From an uncultured Kiloniellales bacterium (GTDB lineage Bacteria; Pseudomonadota; Alphaproteobacteria; Kiloniellales; JAKSDN01): a stretch of 30,194 nt of DNA. Shown here one piece after another: positions 15,442-24,211 of the stretch (the first letter of the stretch is position 1; each line of letters opens with the position of its first letter). The stretch spans positions 4,028 through 34,221 of the forward strand of contig CAMYMY010000037.1 in assembly GCA_947259625.1 (NCBI GenBank). The letters run 5' to 3'. The notes below the pieces were generated by a model. The model saw nothing but the letters and a program-made list of their open reading frames with translations. It was not told the origin of the DNA and made no database searches. Made by a program: the position numbers and the translations under genes.

Positions 15442-16654
15442 ATGCGGCTTCTCATCGTAGGCACACTAGACGGTCACATCACCACCGCCGGCAAGATCGC
15501 CCTGGAACGCGGCGCCAAGGTCGCCCACGCGCCGGACATCGAGGCCGCACTGACGGCGCTTCGTTCCGGGCAGGGCTCGGATCTGATCATGGCCGATGTG
15601 GCGCTCGACATCGCCCAGCTGATCTCCCAACTGGAATCCGAAAGGATCGCCGTGCCGGTGGTGGCCTGCGGCATCGGGGCCGATACCGAGCTGGCGGTGA
15701 AAGCGATCCGCGCCGGCGCCAAGGAATACGTGCCGCTGCCGCCCGACGCCGAGCTCATCGCCGCCGTGCTGGCGGCCGTGACCGAGGAGACCGACACCTT
15801 CATCACGCACGATCCGGCAATGGCCGAGGTGCTCACACGAAAAAGGCGCCTTCACGGGCGCCGTGGCCCGGCGCATCGGCAAGTTCGAAGAAGCCCACGG
15901 CGGAACCCTGCTGCTCGACGAGATCTCGGAAATGGACCCGCGCCTGCAGGCCAAGCTGCTGCGCGCGATTCAGGAACTGGAGATCGACCGGGTCGGCGGC
16001 ACCCAGCCCATCAAGCTCGACATTCGCCTCCTGACCACGTCGAACCGGGACCTCGAGGTCGAGGTGGGGAAGGGCCGCTTTCGCGAGGACCTGTATTTTC
16101 GCCTGAACGTCGTGAACATCGCCCTGCTGCCCTTGCGCCAACGCCCGAAGGACATCGAGGTCCTGGCCAAGCATTTCGTCAGGAAATACGCCGAGGCCAA
16201 CGCCGTGGCGCAGCCCGTGCTCGACCCCGGGGCCTGGGCCGTGCTGACCGGTCACTATTGGCGCGGCAACGTGCGCGAGCTGGAAAACACCATGCATCGG
16301 GCCGTCCTGCTGGCGTCCGACGATCGGATCACGGCGGATTCGATTCTGCTGACCGGCGAACGTCTGGGCGGGCATCCGGCGACCCAGGACGCCGACGGCG
16401 GCGCCGATACCGGCACTGCGAAACGCGCCCCGGGCGCCGCGCCCGGCGGCCTGCGGGACCTCGTCGGGCGGACCGTGGCGGACGTGGAGCGCGACCTCAT
16501 CCTCGACACGCTTCAGCACTGCCTGGGCAACAGGACCCACGCGGCCAACATCCTCGGCATCTCGATCCGCACCCTGCGCAACAAGCTCAAGCTGTATAGC
16601 CAGGACGGCATTCAGATACCGTCGCCGCGCGAGAGCGAGCGGGCGCCGGCCTGA
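15442..16654 (+). pseudogene. flbD: FlbD-type sigma-54 flagellar regulator, broken by an internal out-of-frame deletion
   Basis: The 5' part (15442-about 15834) reads MRLLIVGTLDGHITTAGKIA, ..., VAVPVVACG-like, AGAKEYVPLPPDAELIAAVL and DPAMAEVL, matching Caulobacter FlbD to its inter-domain linker. The sequence then jumps to HEKGAFTGAVARRIGKFEEA (15836 on) in another frame. That frame runs through the AAA+ domain and a Fis-type helix-turn-helix (GNRTHAANILGISIRTLRN) to 16654. About 60-65 residues, including Walker A (GESGxGKE), are absent, and the halves are in frames 1 and 2. The GAFTGA loop, Walker B (LLLDEISEMD) and the R-finger region survive. As written, no functional activator can be made. 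The neighbours and the likely FlbD target promoters look intact. Confidence 0.9.
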
Positions 16655-16692
16655 GCGCCGAGTGCGAGTCTCAGGGCGGGCGGAACCGACAG

Positions 16693-18807
16693 ATGGCCGA
16701 GACCGGCACCCAGAACCAGACCGACGCACTCGCCGGAGGCGCAGGGTTCGAGCGTCTGGCCGAAGTCCTGAAGCGCGGCGACATCGCGCTCGCGCTGGGC
16801 ATCGTCTGCATTCTCGTAGTCCTGATCCTGCCGATGCCGAGCTGGATGCTCGACATCTCCCTGGCCATGTCCATAACCCTCTCGGTCCTGATTCTGATGA
16901 CCGTCCTGTTCATCAACAGGGCGCTGGATTTCAGCTCCTTCCCGACGATCCTGTTGATCGCCACGATGCTGAGGTTGTCGCTCAATCTGGCTTCCACACG
17001 CCTGATTCTGGCCCAGGGGCACGAGGGCCCGGACGCCGCCGGAAAGGTGATCCAGGCCTTCGGCAACTTCGTGATGAGCGGCAATTTCGTCATCGGGATC
17101 ATCGTCTTCGGCATCCTTGTGATCGTGAACTTCGTCGTCATCACCAAGGGCTCGGGACGCATCGCCGAGGTCTCGGCCAGGTTCAGCCTGGATGCCATGC
17201 CCGGCAAGCAGATGGCGATCGACGCCGATCTCTCGGCCGGCCTGATCGACGAGCACGAGGCGCGCGCCCGCCGCAAGTCGCTCGAGGACGAGAGCAATTT
17301 CTATGGCGCCATGGACGGCGCCGCGAAGTTCGTGCGCGGCGATGCCGTTGCCGGGCTTCTCATCACCTTCATCAACATCGTCGGCGGGATCGTCATCGGC
17401 GTGGCCCAGATGGACCTGAGCCTGAGCGAGGCCAGTCACAGCTATACGGTTCTCACCGTGGGCGACGGCCTGGTCACCCAGATACCGGCGATCATCGTTT
17501 CGACCGCGGCCGGCCTGCTGGTATCCAAGTCGGCCGCCATCGGCTCCACCGACAAGGCCGTGTTCGGGCAGCTCGGCGCCTATCCGCGGGCGCTCGGCCT
17601 GTCGTCCTTCCTGATGCTGGCGCTGGCGCTGCTACCGGGTATCCCGTTCCTGCCCTTCGTCCTGCTCTCGGCCACCGCCGGCGGCCTGGCCTGGGCAAGC
17701 GCCCGGCGCAACGAGGCCAAGACGGTCGCCGAGGCGGAGGCGGCGCTGGCCGGCGAGCCGGTCAAGCCCGCCGAGGAGCCGATCGCCAACGCGCTGCTGA
17801 TCGACCACGTGCGTCTCGAGCTGGGCTATGGCCTGCTCAACCTGATCAACGACCAGGGCGGCCAGAGGATCACCGACCAGATCAAGGCGCTGCGCCGCCA
17901 GCTGGCCCAGGATATGGGCTTCGTCCTGCCCTCGGTCAGGATCCAGGACAACCTCCAGCTCGCGGCCAATACCTATGTCATCCGCATCAAGGAAATCGAG
18001 TCCGGGCGCGGCGACCTGCGTCCGAACATGCTGCTGGTCATGGACCCCAGGGGCGAGGCGATCGGCCTGCCCGGCGAGCAGACGGTCGAGCCCACCTTCG
18101 GTCTGCCGGCCATGTGGGTGGACGATTCGGTGCGCGAAGAGGCGTTGTTCAGAGGCTACACCGTGGTCGATCCGCAGACCGTCATCACGACGCACCTGAC
18201 CGAGATCATAAAGGACAACATGGCTGAGCTTCTGTCCTATGCCGAGGCCCAGAAGCTGCTGGACGAACTGAACCAGGAACAACAGAAACTGATCGCCGAC
18301 ATGATCCCGGGCCAGATCTCGGTCAACGGCGTGCAGCGGGTGCTCCAGAACCTGCTGGCCGAACGGGTCTCGATCCGCGACCTGTCGACCATTCTGGAGG
18401 GGATCTCCGAAGCCTGCGGCTACACCCGCAACGTGACCGCCATCACCGAGCACGTGCGTTCGCGTCTGGCCCGCCAGATCTCCTATGGCGAGGTCAACGC
18501 CGAGGGATTCATCCCCTTGGTGACGCTCTCGGCGAAGTGGGAGCAGACCTTCGCCGAGGCCCTGGTCGGCGAGGGCGACGAGCGCCAGCTCTCCATGGCG
18601 CCCTCGGCCCTCCAGGGTTTCATCGCCGAGATTCGCGACACCTTCGAGCGCCAGGCCGTTATGGGCGAGAGCCCCGCCTTGCTCTCCTCGCCCGGGATTC
18701 GGCCCTACGTGCGCTCGATCGTCGAGCGGTTCCGGCCGACGACCGTGGTGATGTCACAGAACGAAATCCATCCCAAGGTGAAGATCAAAACCCTCGGTCA
18801 GATCTGA
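16693..18807 (+). CDS. flhA: Flagellar type III export gate protein FlhA
   Basis: 704 residues, full length. About eight N-terminal membrane segments flank the conserved cytoplasmic loop VSARFSLDAMPGKQMAIDAD and LEDESNFYGAMDGAAKFVRG (FHIPEP domain). The C-terminal half (from about residue 370) is the soluble export-platform domain (GYGLLNLINDQGG, ... NEIHPKVKIKTLGQI). FlhA is the proton-motive-force-driven core of the export gate and docks chaperone-substrate complexes. It follows flbD by 38 bp; flhF follows after 30 bp. Confidence 0.98.
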   Translation: MAETGTQNQTDALAGGAGFERLAEVLKRGDIALALGIVCILVVLILPMPSWMLDISLAMSITLSVLILMTVLFINRALDFSSFPTILLIATMLRLSLNLASTRLILAQGHEGPDAAGKVIQAFGNFVMSGNFVIGIIVFGILVIVNFVVITKGSGRIAEVSARFSLDAMPGKQMAIDADLSAGLIDEHEARARRKSLEDESNFYGAMDGAAKFVRGDAVAGLLITFINIVGGIVIGVAQMDLSLSEASHSYTVLTVGDGLVTQIPAIIVSTAAGLLVSKSAAIGSTDKAVFGQLGAYPRALGLSSFLMLALALLPGIPFLPFVLLSATAGGLAWASARRNEAKTVAEAEAALAGEPVKPAEEPIANALLIDHVRLELGYGLLNLINDQGGQRITDQIKALRRQLAQDMGFVLPSVRIQDNLQLAANTYVIRIKEIESGRGDLRPNMLLVMDPRGEAIGLPGEQTVEPTFGLPAMWVDDSVREEALFRGYTVVDPQTVITTHLTEIIKDNMAELLSYAEAQKLLDELNQEQQKLIADMIPGQISVNGVQRVLQNLLAERVSIRDLSTILEGISEACGYTRNVTAITEHVRSRLARQISYGEVNAEGFIPLVTLSAKWEQTFAEALVGEGDERQLSMAPSALQGFIAEIRDTFERQAVMGESPALLSSPGIRPYVRSIVERFRPTTVVMSQNEIHPKVKIKTLGQI

Positions 18808-18837
18808 CCGGGCTCATGCAGGAGACGACCAGCAACC

Positions 18838-19821
18838 ATGCGGCTTAAGAGTTTCATAGCGACCAGCATACCGGAGGCCATGAAACTGGTGCGCGAACAC
18901 CTGGGCCCCGAGGCGGTGATCATTTCCACCCAGCACGACGGCGGCGACGGCAAGGTCAAGGTCACCGCGGCGCTCGAGGACAGCCCGCTCGACGAACTCG
19001 CCTTGGCAGGCCCCGCCGAGGCACTCGACTCGATCGACGAACTGAGCGAGGGACTGGACTACCACCGGGTACCCGCCGGGCTGGCCGATCGCCTTCTCGG
19101 CGCCGCCGCGCATTTGGCGACCGCCGACAGCATCATGGCCTTGGCCGGCGCGCTCGATGCGGTGCTCGCATTCGCCGCGCCTCCGGAAAACCAGAGCGGC
19201 CGGCCCCTCATGCTGGCCGGCCCGCCCGGAGCCGGGAAGACCGCCACGGCGGCAAAGATCTGCGCCCGGGCGCGGCTGGCGGAACGTCACAGCACCCTGA
19301 TCACCATGGACACGGCGAAAGCGGGCGGGCTGGCCCAGGTCAGCACCTTCGCCGAGGCCCTCGGCGCCGGTCTCGGCCAGGCGCCCGATGCGGAGACCCT
19401 TCACGAGCTGGTGCAGGCTTGCCCCGGCAAAAACCTGGTGGTCATCGACACGGTCGGCTGCAACCCCTTGGACAATGCCGAACGGACCCGGCTGGCCGAT
19501 GCCGCCAGGACCGTCGGCGCCGACCTGGTCCTCGTCCTGGCCGCGGGCGGCGACGTCCTGGAGGTGGCGGAATGCGCTCTGGCTTTCGCGGAAGCGGGCG
19601 CCGGCAGACTGATCGCCACCAAGCTGGACACCACCCGTCGACTGGGCGGGGTGCTCAGCGCGGCCGATGCCGGACGTCTCGCCTTGGCCGCCGCCGGCGT
19701 GTCGCCAAACATCGGCGACGGCCTAACGGCAATCAACCCGGTTTCGCTCGCCCGCCTGATCCTGCCGGGCGCGGCGCGGGAGACGGCCCCCACACCCCTA
19801 GCAATGGGTATCCAGCGATGA
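18838..19821 (+). CDS. flhF: SRP-type GTPase FlhF (flagellar placement)
   Basis: 327 residues. The N-terminus MRLKSFIATSIPEAMKLVRE continues with HLGPEAVIIST, the FlhF B-domain start. The GTPase domain has G1 GPPGAGKTAT (about residues 128-137), DTAKAGG (158-164), DTVGC (204-208) and TKLD as G4. FlhF sets flagellar pole and number and recruits FliF in polar flagellates. SRP GTPases usually have DTYRxGA and DTAGR, so the second and third motifs are altered and the catalytic-region Arg is Cys. The total length is short for FlhF. The stop overlaps the flhG start (ATGA). Confidence 0.88.
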   Translation: MRLKSFIATSIPEAMKLVREHLGPEAVIISTQHDGGDGKVKVTAALEDSPLDELALAGPAEALDSIDELSEGLDYHRVPAGLADRLLGAAAHLATADSIMALAGALDAVLAFAAPPENQSGRPLMLAGPPGAGKTATAAKICARARLAERHSTLITMDTAKAGGLAQVSTFAEALGAGLGQAPDAETLHELVQACPGKNLVVIDTVGCNPLDNAERTRLADAARTVGADLVLVLAAGGDVLEVAECALAFAEAGAGRLIATKLDTTRRLGGVLSAADAGRLALAAAGVSPNIGDGLTAINPVSLARLILPGAARETAPTPLAMGIQR

Positions 19822-20627
19822 GTCAAATTGTCGGCTTGCCGGCCCAGCCGCCCGCGTCCGAGGTCCTTCAGGATCACCAGATCTGCCCCAACATGATCGC
19901 CATCGCCTCCGGCAAGGGTGGCGTCGGCAAGACCTGGCTGGCCATCACCTTGAGCCACGCGCTGGCGCGCGCCGGACACAAGGCCTTGCTGTTCGACGGC
20001 GACCTGGGCCTGGCAAACGTGGATATCCAGCTCGGCCTGGCCCCGGCCTACGATCTGGGCGGCGTACTGACCGGCCGCTACAGCCTCGCCCGCGCCGCCA
20101 CGGAGTATGACGAGGGCCGGTTCGACATCATCGCAGGGCGATCGGGCTCAGGCAGCCTGGCGAGCCTGCCGGCCGGAAAACTGGCCATGCTGACCAACGA
20201 ACTGGCGGGAGTCTCGGAGCGCTATCGCCGGGTCATCCTGGACCTGGGCGCCGGCATCGAGCGGACCGTACGCCAACTGGCGGCCCGGGCCGCAACCTGT
20301 CTGGTCGTGACCACGGACGAGCCGACCTCGATGACCGATGCCTATGCCTTCATCAAGTTGACCCTGATGCAGAGCCCGAGGGCCGATCTAAGGATCGTGG
20401 TCAACATGGCCGAGTCCGAGAGCGAGGGCCAGCGCACCTACGCAACGCTGAGCAAGGCCTGCGACTCCTTCCTCAAGGCGTCGCCGCCCCTGGCCGGGAT
20501 CATCCGGCGCGACGGCAAGGTCAAGGACTCGATACGCAATCAGGCGCCGATCCTGACCCGCCACCCCAACGCGACGGCCGCGCAGGACGTCGAAAAGCTG
20601 GCCCGGCAGCTCGTGGAGACCACGTGA
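19818..20627 (+). CDS. flhG: MinD/ParA-like ATPase FlhG (FleN)
   Basis: 269 residues. MIAIASGKGGVGKTWLAITL (about residues 26-45) is the deviant Walker A of MinD-type ATPases. LLFDGDLGLANVDIQLGL is the MinD Walker A' region. FlhG restrains flagellar number, partly by stimulating FlhF. The start at 19818 is fixed by the ATGA overlap with flhF. The usual N-terminal DQAxxLR motif that activates FlhF is not visible in the 25 residues before the P-loop. Another GTGA overlap joins it to the next gene. Confidence 0.9.
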   Translation: MSQIVGLPAQPPASEVLQDHQICPNMIAIASGKGGVGKTWLAITLSHALARAGHKALLFDGDLGLANVDIQLGLAPAYDLGGVLTGRYSLARAATEYDEGRFDIIAGRSGSGSLASLPAGKLAMLTNELAGVSERYRRVILDLGAGIERTVRQLAARAATCLVVTTDEPTSMTDAYAFIKLTLMQSPRADLRIVVNMAESESEGQRTYATLSKACDSFLKASPPLAGIIRRDGKVKDSIRNQAPILTRHPNATAAQDVEKLARQLVETT

Positions 20628-22162
20628 GCGATATCGTCCCGCCGTCCCTGGGCCTTGGTGGAGCCGCGACCCAGACCACGCCGGCCGGCGTAGCGGGGAC
20701 GGTCACAAATCCGCCGCAGGCCGTCGCCCAGCTGCCGAGCGGCGCGATCGTGCACGGCACGGTGATACGCCTGGACGGGCGGCACAGGGCCCTGGTGCGC
20801 ACCGATCTGGGCACGCTGGAAGTCGCTAGCCACGCCCAGCTTTCGCTCGGCAACCAGGTCACCCTGCAAATCCGCACCGCGGGTTCGCAGCTGCACATCG
20901 TCATCCTCCAGGTCGACGGCCATCCGGCACACGTCCAGCCGCCCGAATCAAGCCAGGCGGGCAGTGCCGGCGCCACGGCAAGCCCCGGGCGCGCGACCGA
21001 GATCCCGGCGCCCGGTCAGCCGCCCGAATCAAGCCGGCCAGGCGGCGCCGCGGCTGGCCCGGGCCGCGCGACCGACGTTCTGGCGCTCGGTCAGCGCCTC
21101 GAGGCGGTGCTGCAATCCCTGCCGACTCAGCCCGCCGGCACGCCAAGTCACGCGCAGGGCGGGCCGGTGCCGGTGGTCGGCACCCGCTTTCAGCTGCGCG
21201 TCCTTCGGGTACAGGGGCCCGACAGCCCGCGGGGAGACTGGGCCGCCCTGCCGCAGGCCGGCGGCGCAACCCTGAAGAGCGGCGGCCGGACCGCCGCCGC
21301 CACGGCCATCCCAGCCGTCGTTACGGGCGTCACGACCTCGGGCGAGCCCGTCGTGGAGACCTCCCTGGGGATCCTCGCCCTCGGCTTGAAGGCCGCCCTG
21401 CCGCGCGGAACGCGGCTTCTGCTCGAGCTGCCGATCGCCGGTTTCCCGGAAAACCGGAGCGGCGTCCCGCAAGCGGCGCAGGGCGCGGCCCTGGCCTTCG
21501 GCTGGACCGCCCTGGAAGATGCCCTCGAGCTGTTGCAGAAGGTCGAGGCGCCGGTAGCGCAAGCTCAGACCCCGCCGCCTGCGCTGCAGGCGATCCCCCG
21601 GCCCGGTCCCCGGCTCACCTCGACCATTTTGTTCTTTCTCCAGGCGCTGAGCGGCGGCGATCTGCGTGGCTGGCTGGGAGGACCCGCGGTCGAGGCGCTC
21701 GAAAGCGCGGGGCGCGGCGATCTGTTGTCGCGTCTGAACCAGGATTTCGCACAGCTCGCGCGCTTGAGCGAACCGGCCGGCGGCGATTGGCGCCTTCTGG
21801 CCGTTCCCCTGTTCGACGGCAGCCATGTCCAGCAGCTTCGCCTGTTTCTGCGCCGCCGGAACCCACGGTCGGGCCACGGCGACGACAAGGCCGATGCGGC
21901 AACCCGCTTCGTTCTCGAGGTTGCGCTCGCGCGCTTCGGCGACCTGCAGCTGGACGGCCTGGTCCGCGACCAGCGCTTCGATCTGATCCTGCGCAGCCGC
22001 CGCCCACTGTCGAGCGAGATGCACCGGGACATCACGGACATCTTCAACGACGCGAACAGCGCCGCCGGCCAGCACGGGCAGATCAGCTTTCAGGCCTCGG
22101 GCGACTGGTCCTTCATGGCGCTGGACACCGGCACGACGGTAGGCGCCGGGCTTCTGGCCTGA
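20624..22162 (+). CDS. Uncharacterised flagellar-cluster protein, FliK-like architecture
   Basis: 512 residues, not confidently assigned. An N-terminal beta-rich segment (LPSGAIVHGTVIRLDGRHRA to VTLQIRTAGSQLHIVIL) is followed by a Pro/Ala/Gly-rich linker. The linker contains an imperfect duplication of about 27 residues (both copies begin QPPESS). The C-terminal domain (from about residue 325) includes LPVPLFDGSHVQ-like LAVPLFDGSHVQQLRLFLRR, then TRFVLEVALARFGDLQLDGL, RFDLILRSRRPLSSEMHRDI and FNDANSAAG. This layout resembles FliK-like or YlxF-like export proteins, but the canonical FliK is at 6129. The GTG start overlaps the flhG stop (GTGA), so it is co-translated with a flagellar-number regulator. 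A second hook- or rod-length factor, or a regulator of export, are possibilities only. Confidence 0.6.
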   Translation: MSDIVPPSLGLGGAATQTTPAGVAGTVTNPPQAVAQLPSGAIVHGTVIRLDGRHRALVRTDLGTLEVASHAQLSLGNQVTLQIRTAGSQLHIVILQVDGHPAHVQPPESSQAGSAGATASPGRATEIPAPGQPPESSRPGGAAAGPGRATDVLALGQRLEAVLQSLPTQPAGTPSHAQGGPVPVVGTRFQLRVLRVQGPDSPRGDWAALPQAGGATLKSGGRTAAATAIPAVVTGVTTSGEPVVETSLGILALGLKAALPRGTRLLLELPIAGFPENRSGVPQAAQGAALAFGWTALEDALELLQKVEAPVAQAQTPPPALQAIPRPGPRLTSTILFFLQALSGGDLRGWLGGPAVEALESAGRGDLLSRLNQDFAQLARLSEPAGGDWRLLAVPLFDGSHVQQLRLFLRRRNPRSGHGDDKADAATRFVLEVALARFGDLQLDGLVRDQRFDLILRSRRPLSSEMHRDITDIFNDANSAAGQHGQISFQASGDWSFMALDTGTTVGAGLLA

Positions 22163-22193
22163 CGATCCCAAGAGTGGCGTCGAGGGGGCCGGT

Positions 22194-22619
22194 TCAATCT
22201 CCGGCGACGCGGGACCTGCGGTAGATGCTCACGCCCAGCTCGTCGAGATTTATACGGTCGCGCCGCTTGCGCTTGTCGGACTCCAGAGACTCCTGATTGT
22301 CGCTTGCGATCTCGTACTTCTTGAGCTCGCCGAACGCCTCGGTCACCTCCTCGCGCGCAGCCTCGGTTTCCTGCTCGAGGTTGGCGATGGTCTCGCAAAG
22401 CTTCTTGCGCCGGTCGAGGGCCGCGGCCACGTAGGCGGGAAAGGCCGCGCCGGCTTCGTCGGAGCTGGCGGACGCCTCGCGCTCGGCCTCGAGCTCGGCG
22501 TCGAGGCCGTCGAGATCGCTCTTGAGCTTTTCGAGGAAGGTCCGGAGGTCGACCAGCTTTCGCTGCTTCTCGTCGAGCACCCAGCGGTGCACCCTGACCA
22601 TGCTTTCCAGTGCCGTCAT
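22194..22619 (-). CDS. fliJ: Flagellar export protein FliJ
   Basis: 141 residues, almost entirely charged coiled coil (LVRVHRWVLDE-like MVRVHRWVLDEKQRKLVDLR, ... LDGLDAELEAEREASASSDE, CETIANLEQETEAAREEV). Size and composition fit FliJ, the stalk that inserts into the FliI hexamer and links it to FlhA. The ATG overlaps the fliI stop (ATGA). It is convergent with the preceding unknown gene across 31 bp. Confidence 0.88.
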   Translation of the reverse strand: MTALESMVRVHRWVLDEKQRKLVDLRTFLEKLKSDLDGLDAELEAEREASASSDEAGAAFPAYVAAALDRRKKLCETIANLEQETEAAREEVTEAFGELKKYEIASDNQESLESDKRKRRDRINLDELGVSIYRRSRVAGD

Positions 22620-24019
22620 GCCGCTTTCACTTCATGCCGGCGCCCGGCGGCACCCGCGCCGTCGGCGCTCGCGGCCAGGTTCGCCCGCTGCGGCGCCGGC
22701 AGCCCGAGGATGCCGGAGAGCTCGTCATAGCCGGCCTCGAAATCGCTGCTTTCGGCGCGGTCTTGAGACAGGAATGCCTCGATTTGCGGATAGTACTGGA
22801 TCGCCTCGTCGATGGCCTGGTCGCTGCCCGGCTTGTAGGCCCCGATCCGGATCAGTTCGGCCATGTCTTCATAGACAGCCAGAAGTCCGCGCGCCCTGGT
22901 CACCAGGACGTTCTCCTCCGCGCTGTTGCAATCCGGCATGGAGCGCGAGATGCTGCGCAGCAGATTGATCGCCGGGAAACGGTTGCGCTCGGCGATCGAC
23001 CGCTCGAGGACGATGTGGCCGTCCAGGATCCCGCGCACCGCATCGGCGATCGGCTCGTTGTGATCGTCGCCCTCGACCAGCACGCTGAAAATCCCGGTGA
23101 TCGAGCCGCGGTCCACGCCCGGGCCGGCCCGCTCCAGCAGGCGGGGAAGCTCGGCGAAGACCGACGGGGTATAGCCCTTGCTGGCGGGCGGTTCGCCGGC
23201 CGAGAGCCCGATTTCGCGCAGCGCCATGGCGAAACGCGTGATCGAGTCCATCAGACAGAGAACGTCGTTGCCCTTGTCGCGGAAGAACTCGGCCGTGGCC
23301 ATGGTCAAGTGGGCCGCTTGACGGCGCATGACGGGCGGCTCGTCGGAGGTCGCCACCACCACGACCGAGCGGGCAAGCCCATCGGGCCCCAGGTCGTCCT
23401 CCAGCCACTCCTGGACCTCGCGCCCGCGTTCGCCGATCAGGCCGATGACGTTGACATCCGATGCCGTATAGCGCGCCAGCATCGACAGCAGGATGGACTT
23501 GCCCACGCCGGAGCCCGAGAAGATTCCCATGCGCTGACCGCGGCAGCAGGTCAGGAAGGTGTTGATGGCCCTGACGCCGAGGTCGATCTTGCCGCCGATG
23601 CGCTGGCGCCCGTGCGCCGGGGGCGGCGTGCCCCGCAGCCGGTAGGCCATGCGCCCGACCGGTAGGGGCCCCTTGCCGTCCAGAGGCTCGCCGAGGGCGT
23701 TTACGACCCTGCCGAGCCAGGCTTCGGTCGGCCGGACCACCGGCTCCGAGCCGGCCAACTCCGCCTTGCAGCCGAGGCCGATGCCGTCGACCGAACCGAA
23801 AGGCAACAGCAGGGCCCGGCCCTGCCGGAATCCGATTACCTCGCCGACGACGCTGCGGCCGTCTCGCGCGGCCACGTTGCAGCGCGCGCCGACGGACAAG
23901 ACCCGGTCCAGACCGGCCACTTCGATGAGCAGGCCGAGAACCCCGGCGACGCGCCCATATTGCCAGTGCTCGGGGAGTTGATTTAGCTCCTCGACCAAGC
24001 TTTTTACGGAAATAACCAA
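22616..24019 (-). CDS. fliI: Flagellum-specific export ATPase FliI
   Basis: 467 residues. The Walker A GSGVGKS (about residues 169-175) is in the FliI context MGIFSGSGVGKSILLSML. The conserved VIGLIGERGREVQEWLEDDL, GYTPSVFAELPRLLERAG and GSITGIFSVLVEGDDHNEPI also match. FliI powers unloading of export substrates with FliH and FliJ. The start is TTG 24019; no in-frame ATG lies upstream (the ATG at 24036 is out of frame). fliI-fliJ form a minus-strand pair diverging from ctrA. Confidence 0.96.
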   Translation of the reverse strand: MVISVKSLVEELNQLPEHWQYGRVAGVLGLLIEVAGLDRVLSVGARCNVAARDGRSVVGEVIGFRQGRALLLPFGSVDGIGLGCKAELAGSEPVVRPTEAWLGRVVNALGEPLDGKGPLPVGRMAYRLRGTPPPAHGRQRIGGKIDLGVRAINTFLTCCRGQRMGIFSGSGVGKSILLSMLARYTASDVNVIGLIGERGREVQEWLEDDLGPDGLARSVVVVATSDEPPVMRRQAAHLTMATAEFFRDKGNDVLCLMDSITRFAMALREIGLSAGEPPASKGYTPSVFAELPRLLERAGPGVDRGSITGIFSVLVEGDDHNEPIADAVRGILDGHIVLERSIAERNRFPAINLLRSISRSMPDCNSAEENVLVTRARGLLAVYEDMAELIRIGAYKPGSDQAIDEAIQYYPQIEAFLSQDRAESSDFEAGYDELSGILGLPAPQRANLAASADGAGAAGRRHEVKAA

Positions 24020-24087
24020 CTGCAGAACCCGCCCATCGTGGCAATAACAGCCCCCTCGCGGCCGGCATTCAGTATGAGCCGGGCGAT

Positions 24088-24176
24088 TTAAGGATAGGTA
24101 AAGTGTGATAAATCACTCTTGGCATCGATAGTAAGCATTTGTTAAGAACAATCGCGCAAAATGGTTAACGAGATTC
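24088..24176. promoter_or_regulatory. ctrA/fliI divergent promoter region with CtrA half-sites, a palindrome and a GANTC site
   Basis: Within this AT-rich gap are a TTAA-N7-TAAA near-box (24088-24102), a perfect palindrome GTGATAAATCAC (24105-24116), TTAA half-sites at 24142-24145 and 24165-24168, and GATTC (24172-24176), a GANTC site of the CcrM methylase. Caulobacter ctrA P1 likewise has a GANTC site and CtrA self-binding. Autoregulation and methylation control are inferred here. Confidence 0.5.
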
Positions 24177-24211
24177 AATTCGATGAAGGCCTGATAGTCG
24201 GGGGTTAAGCG

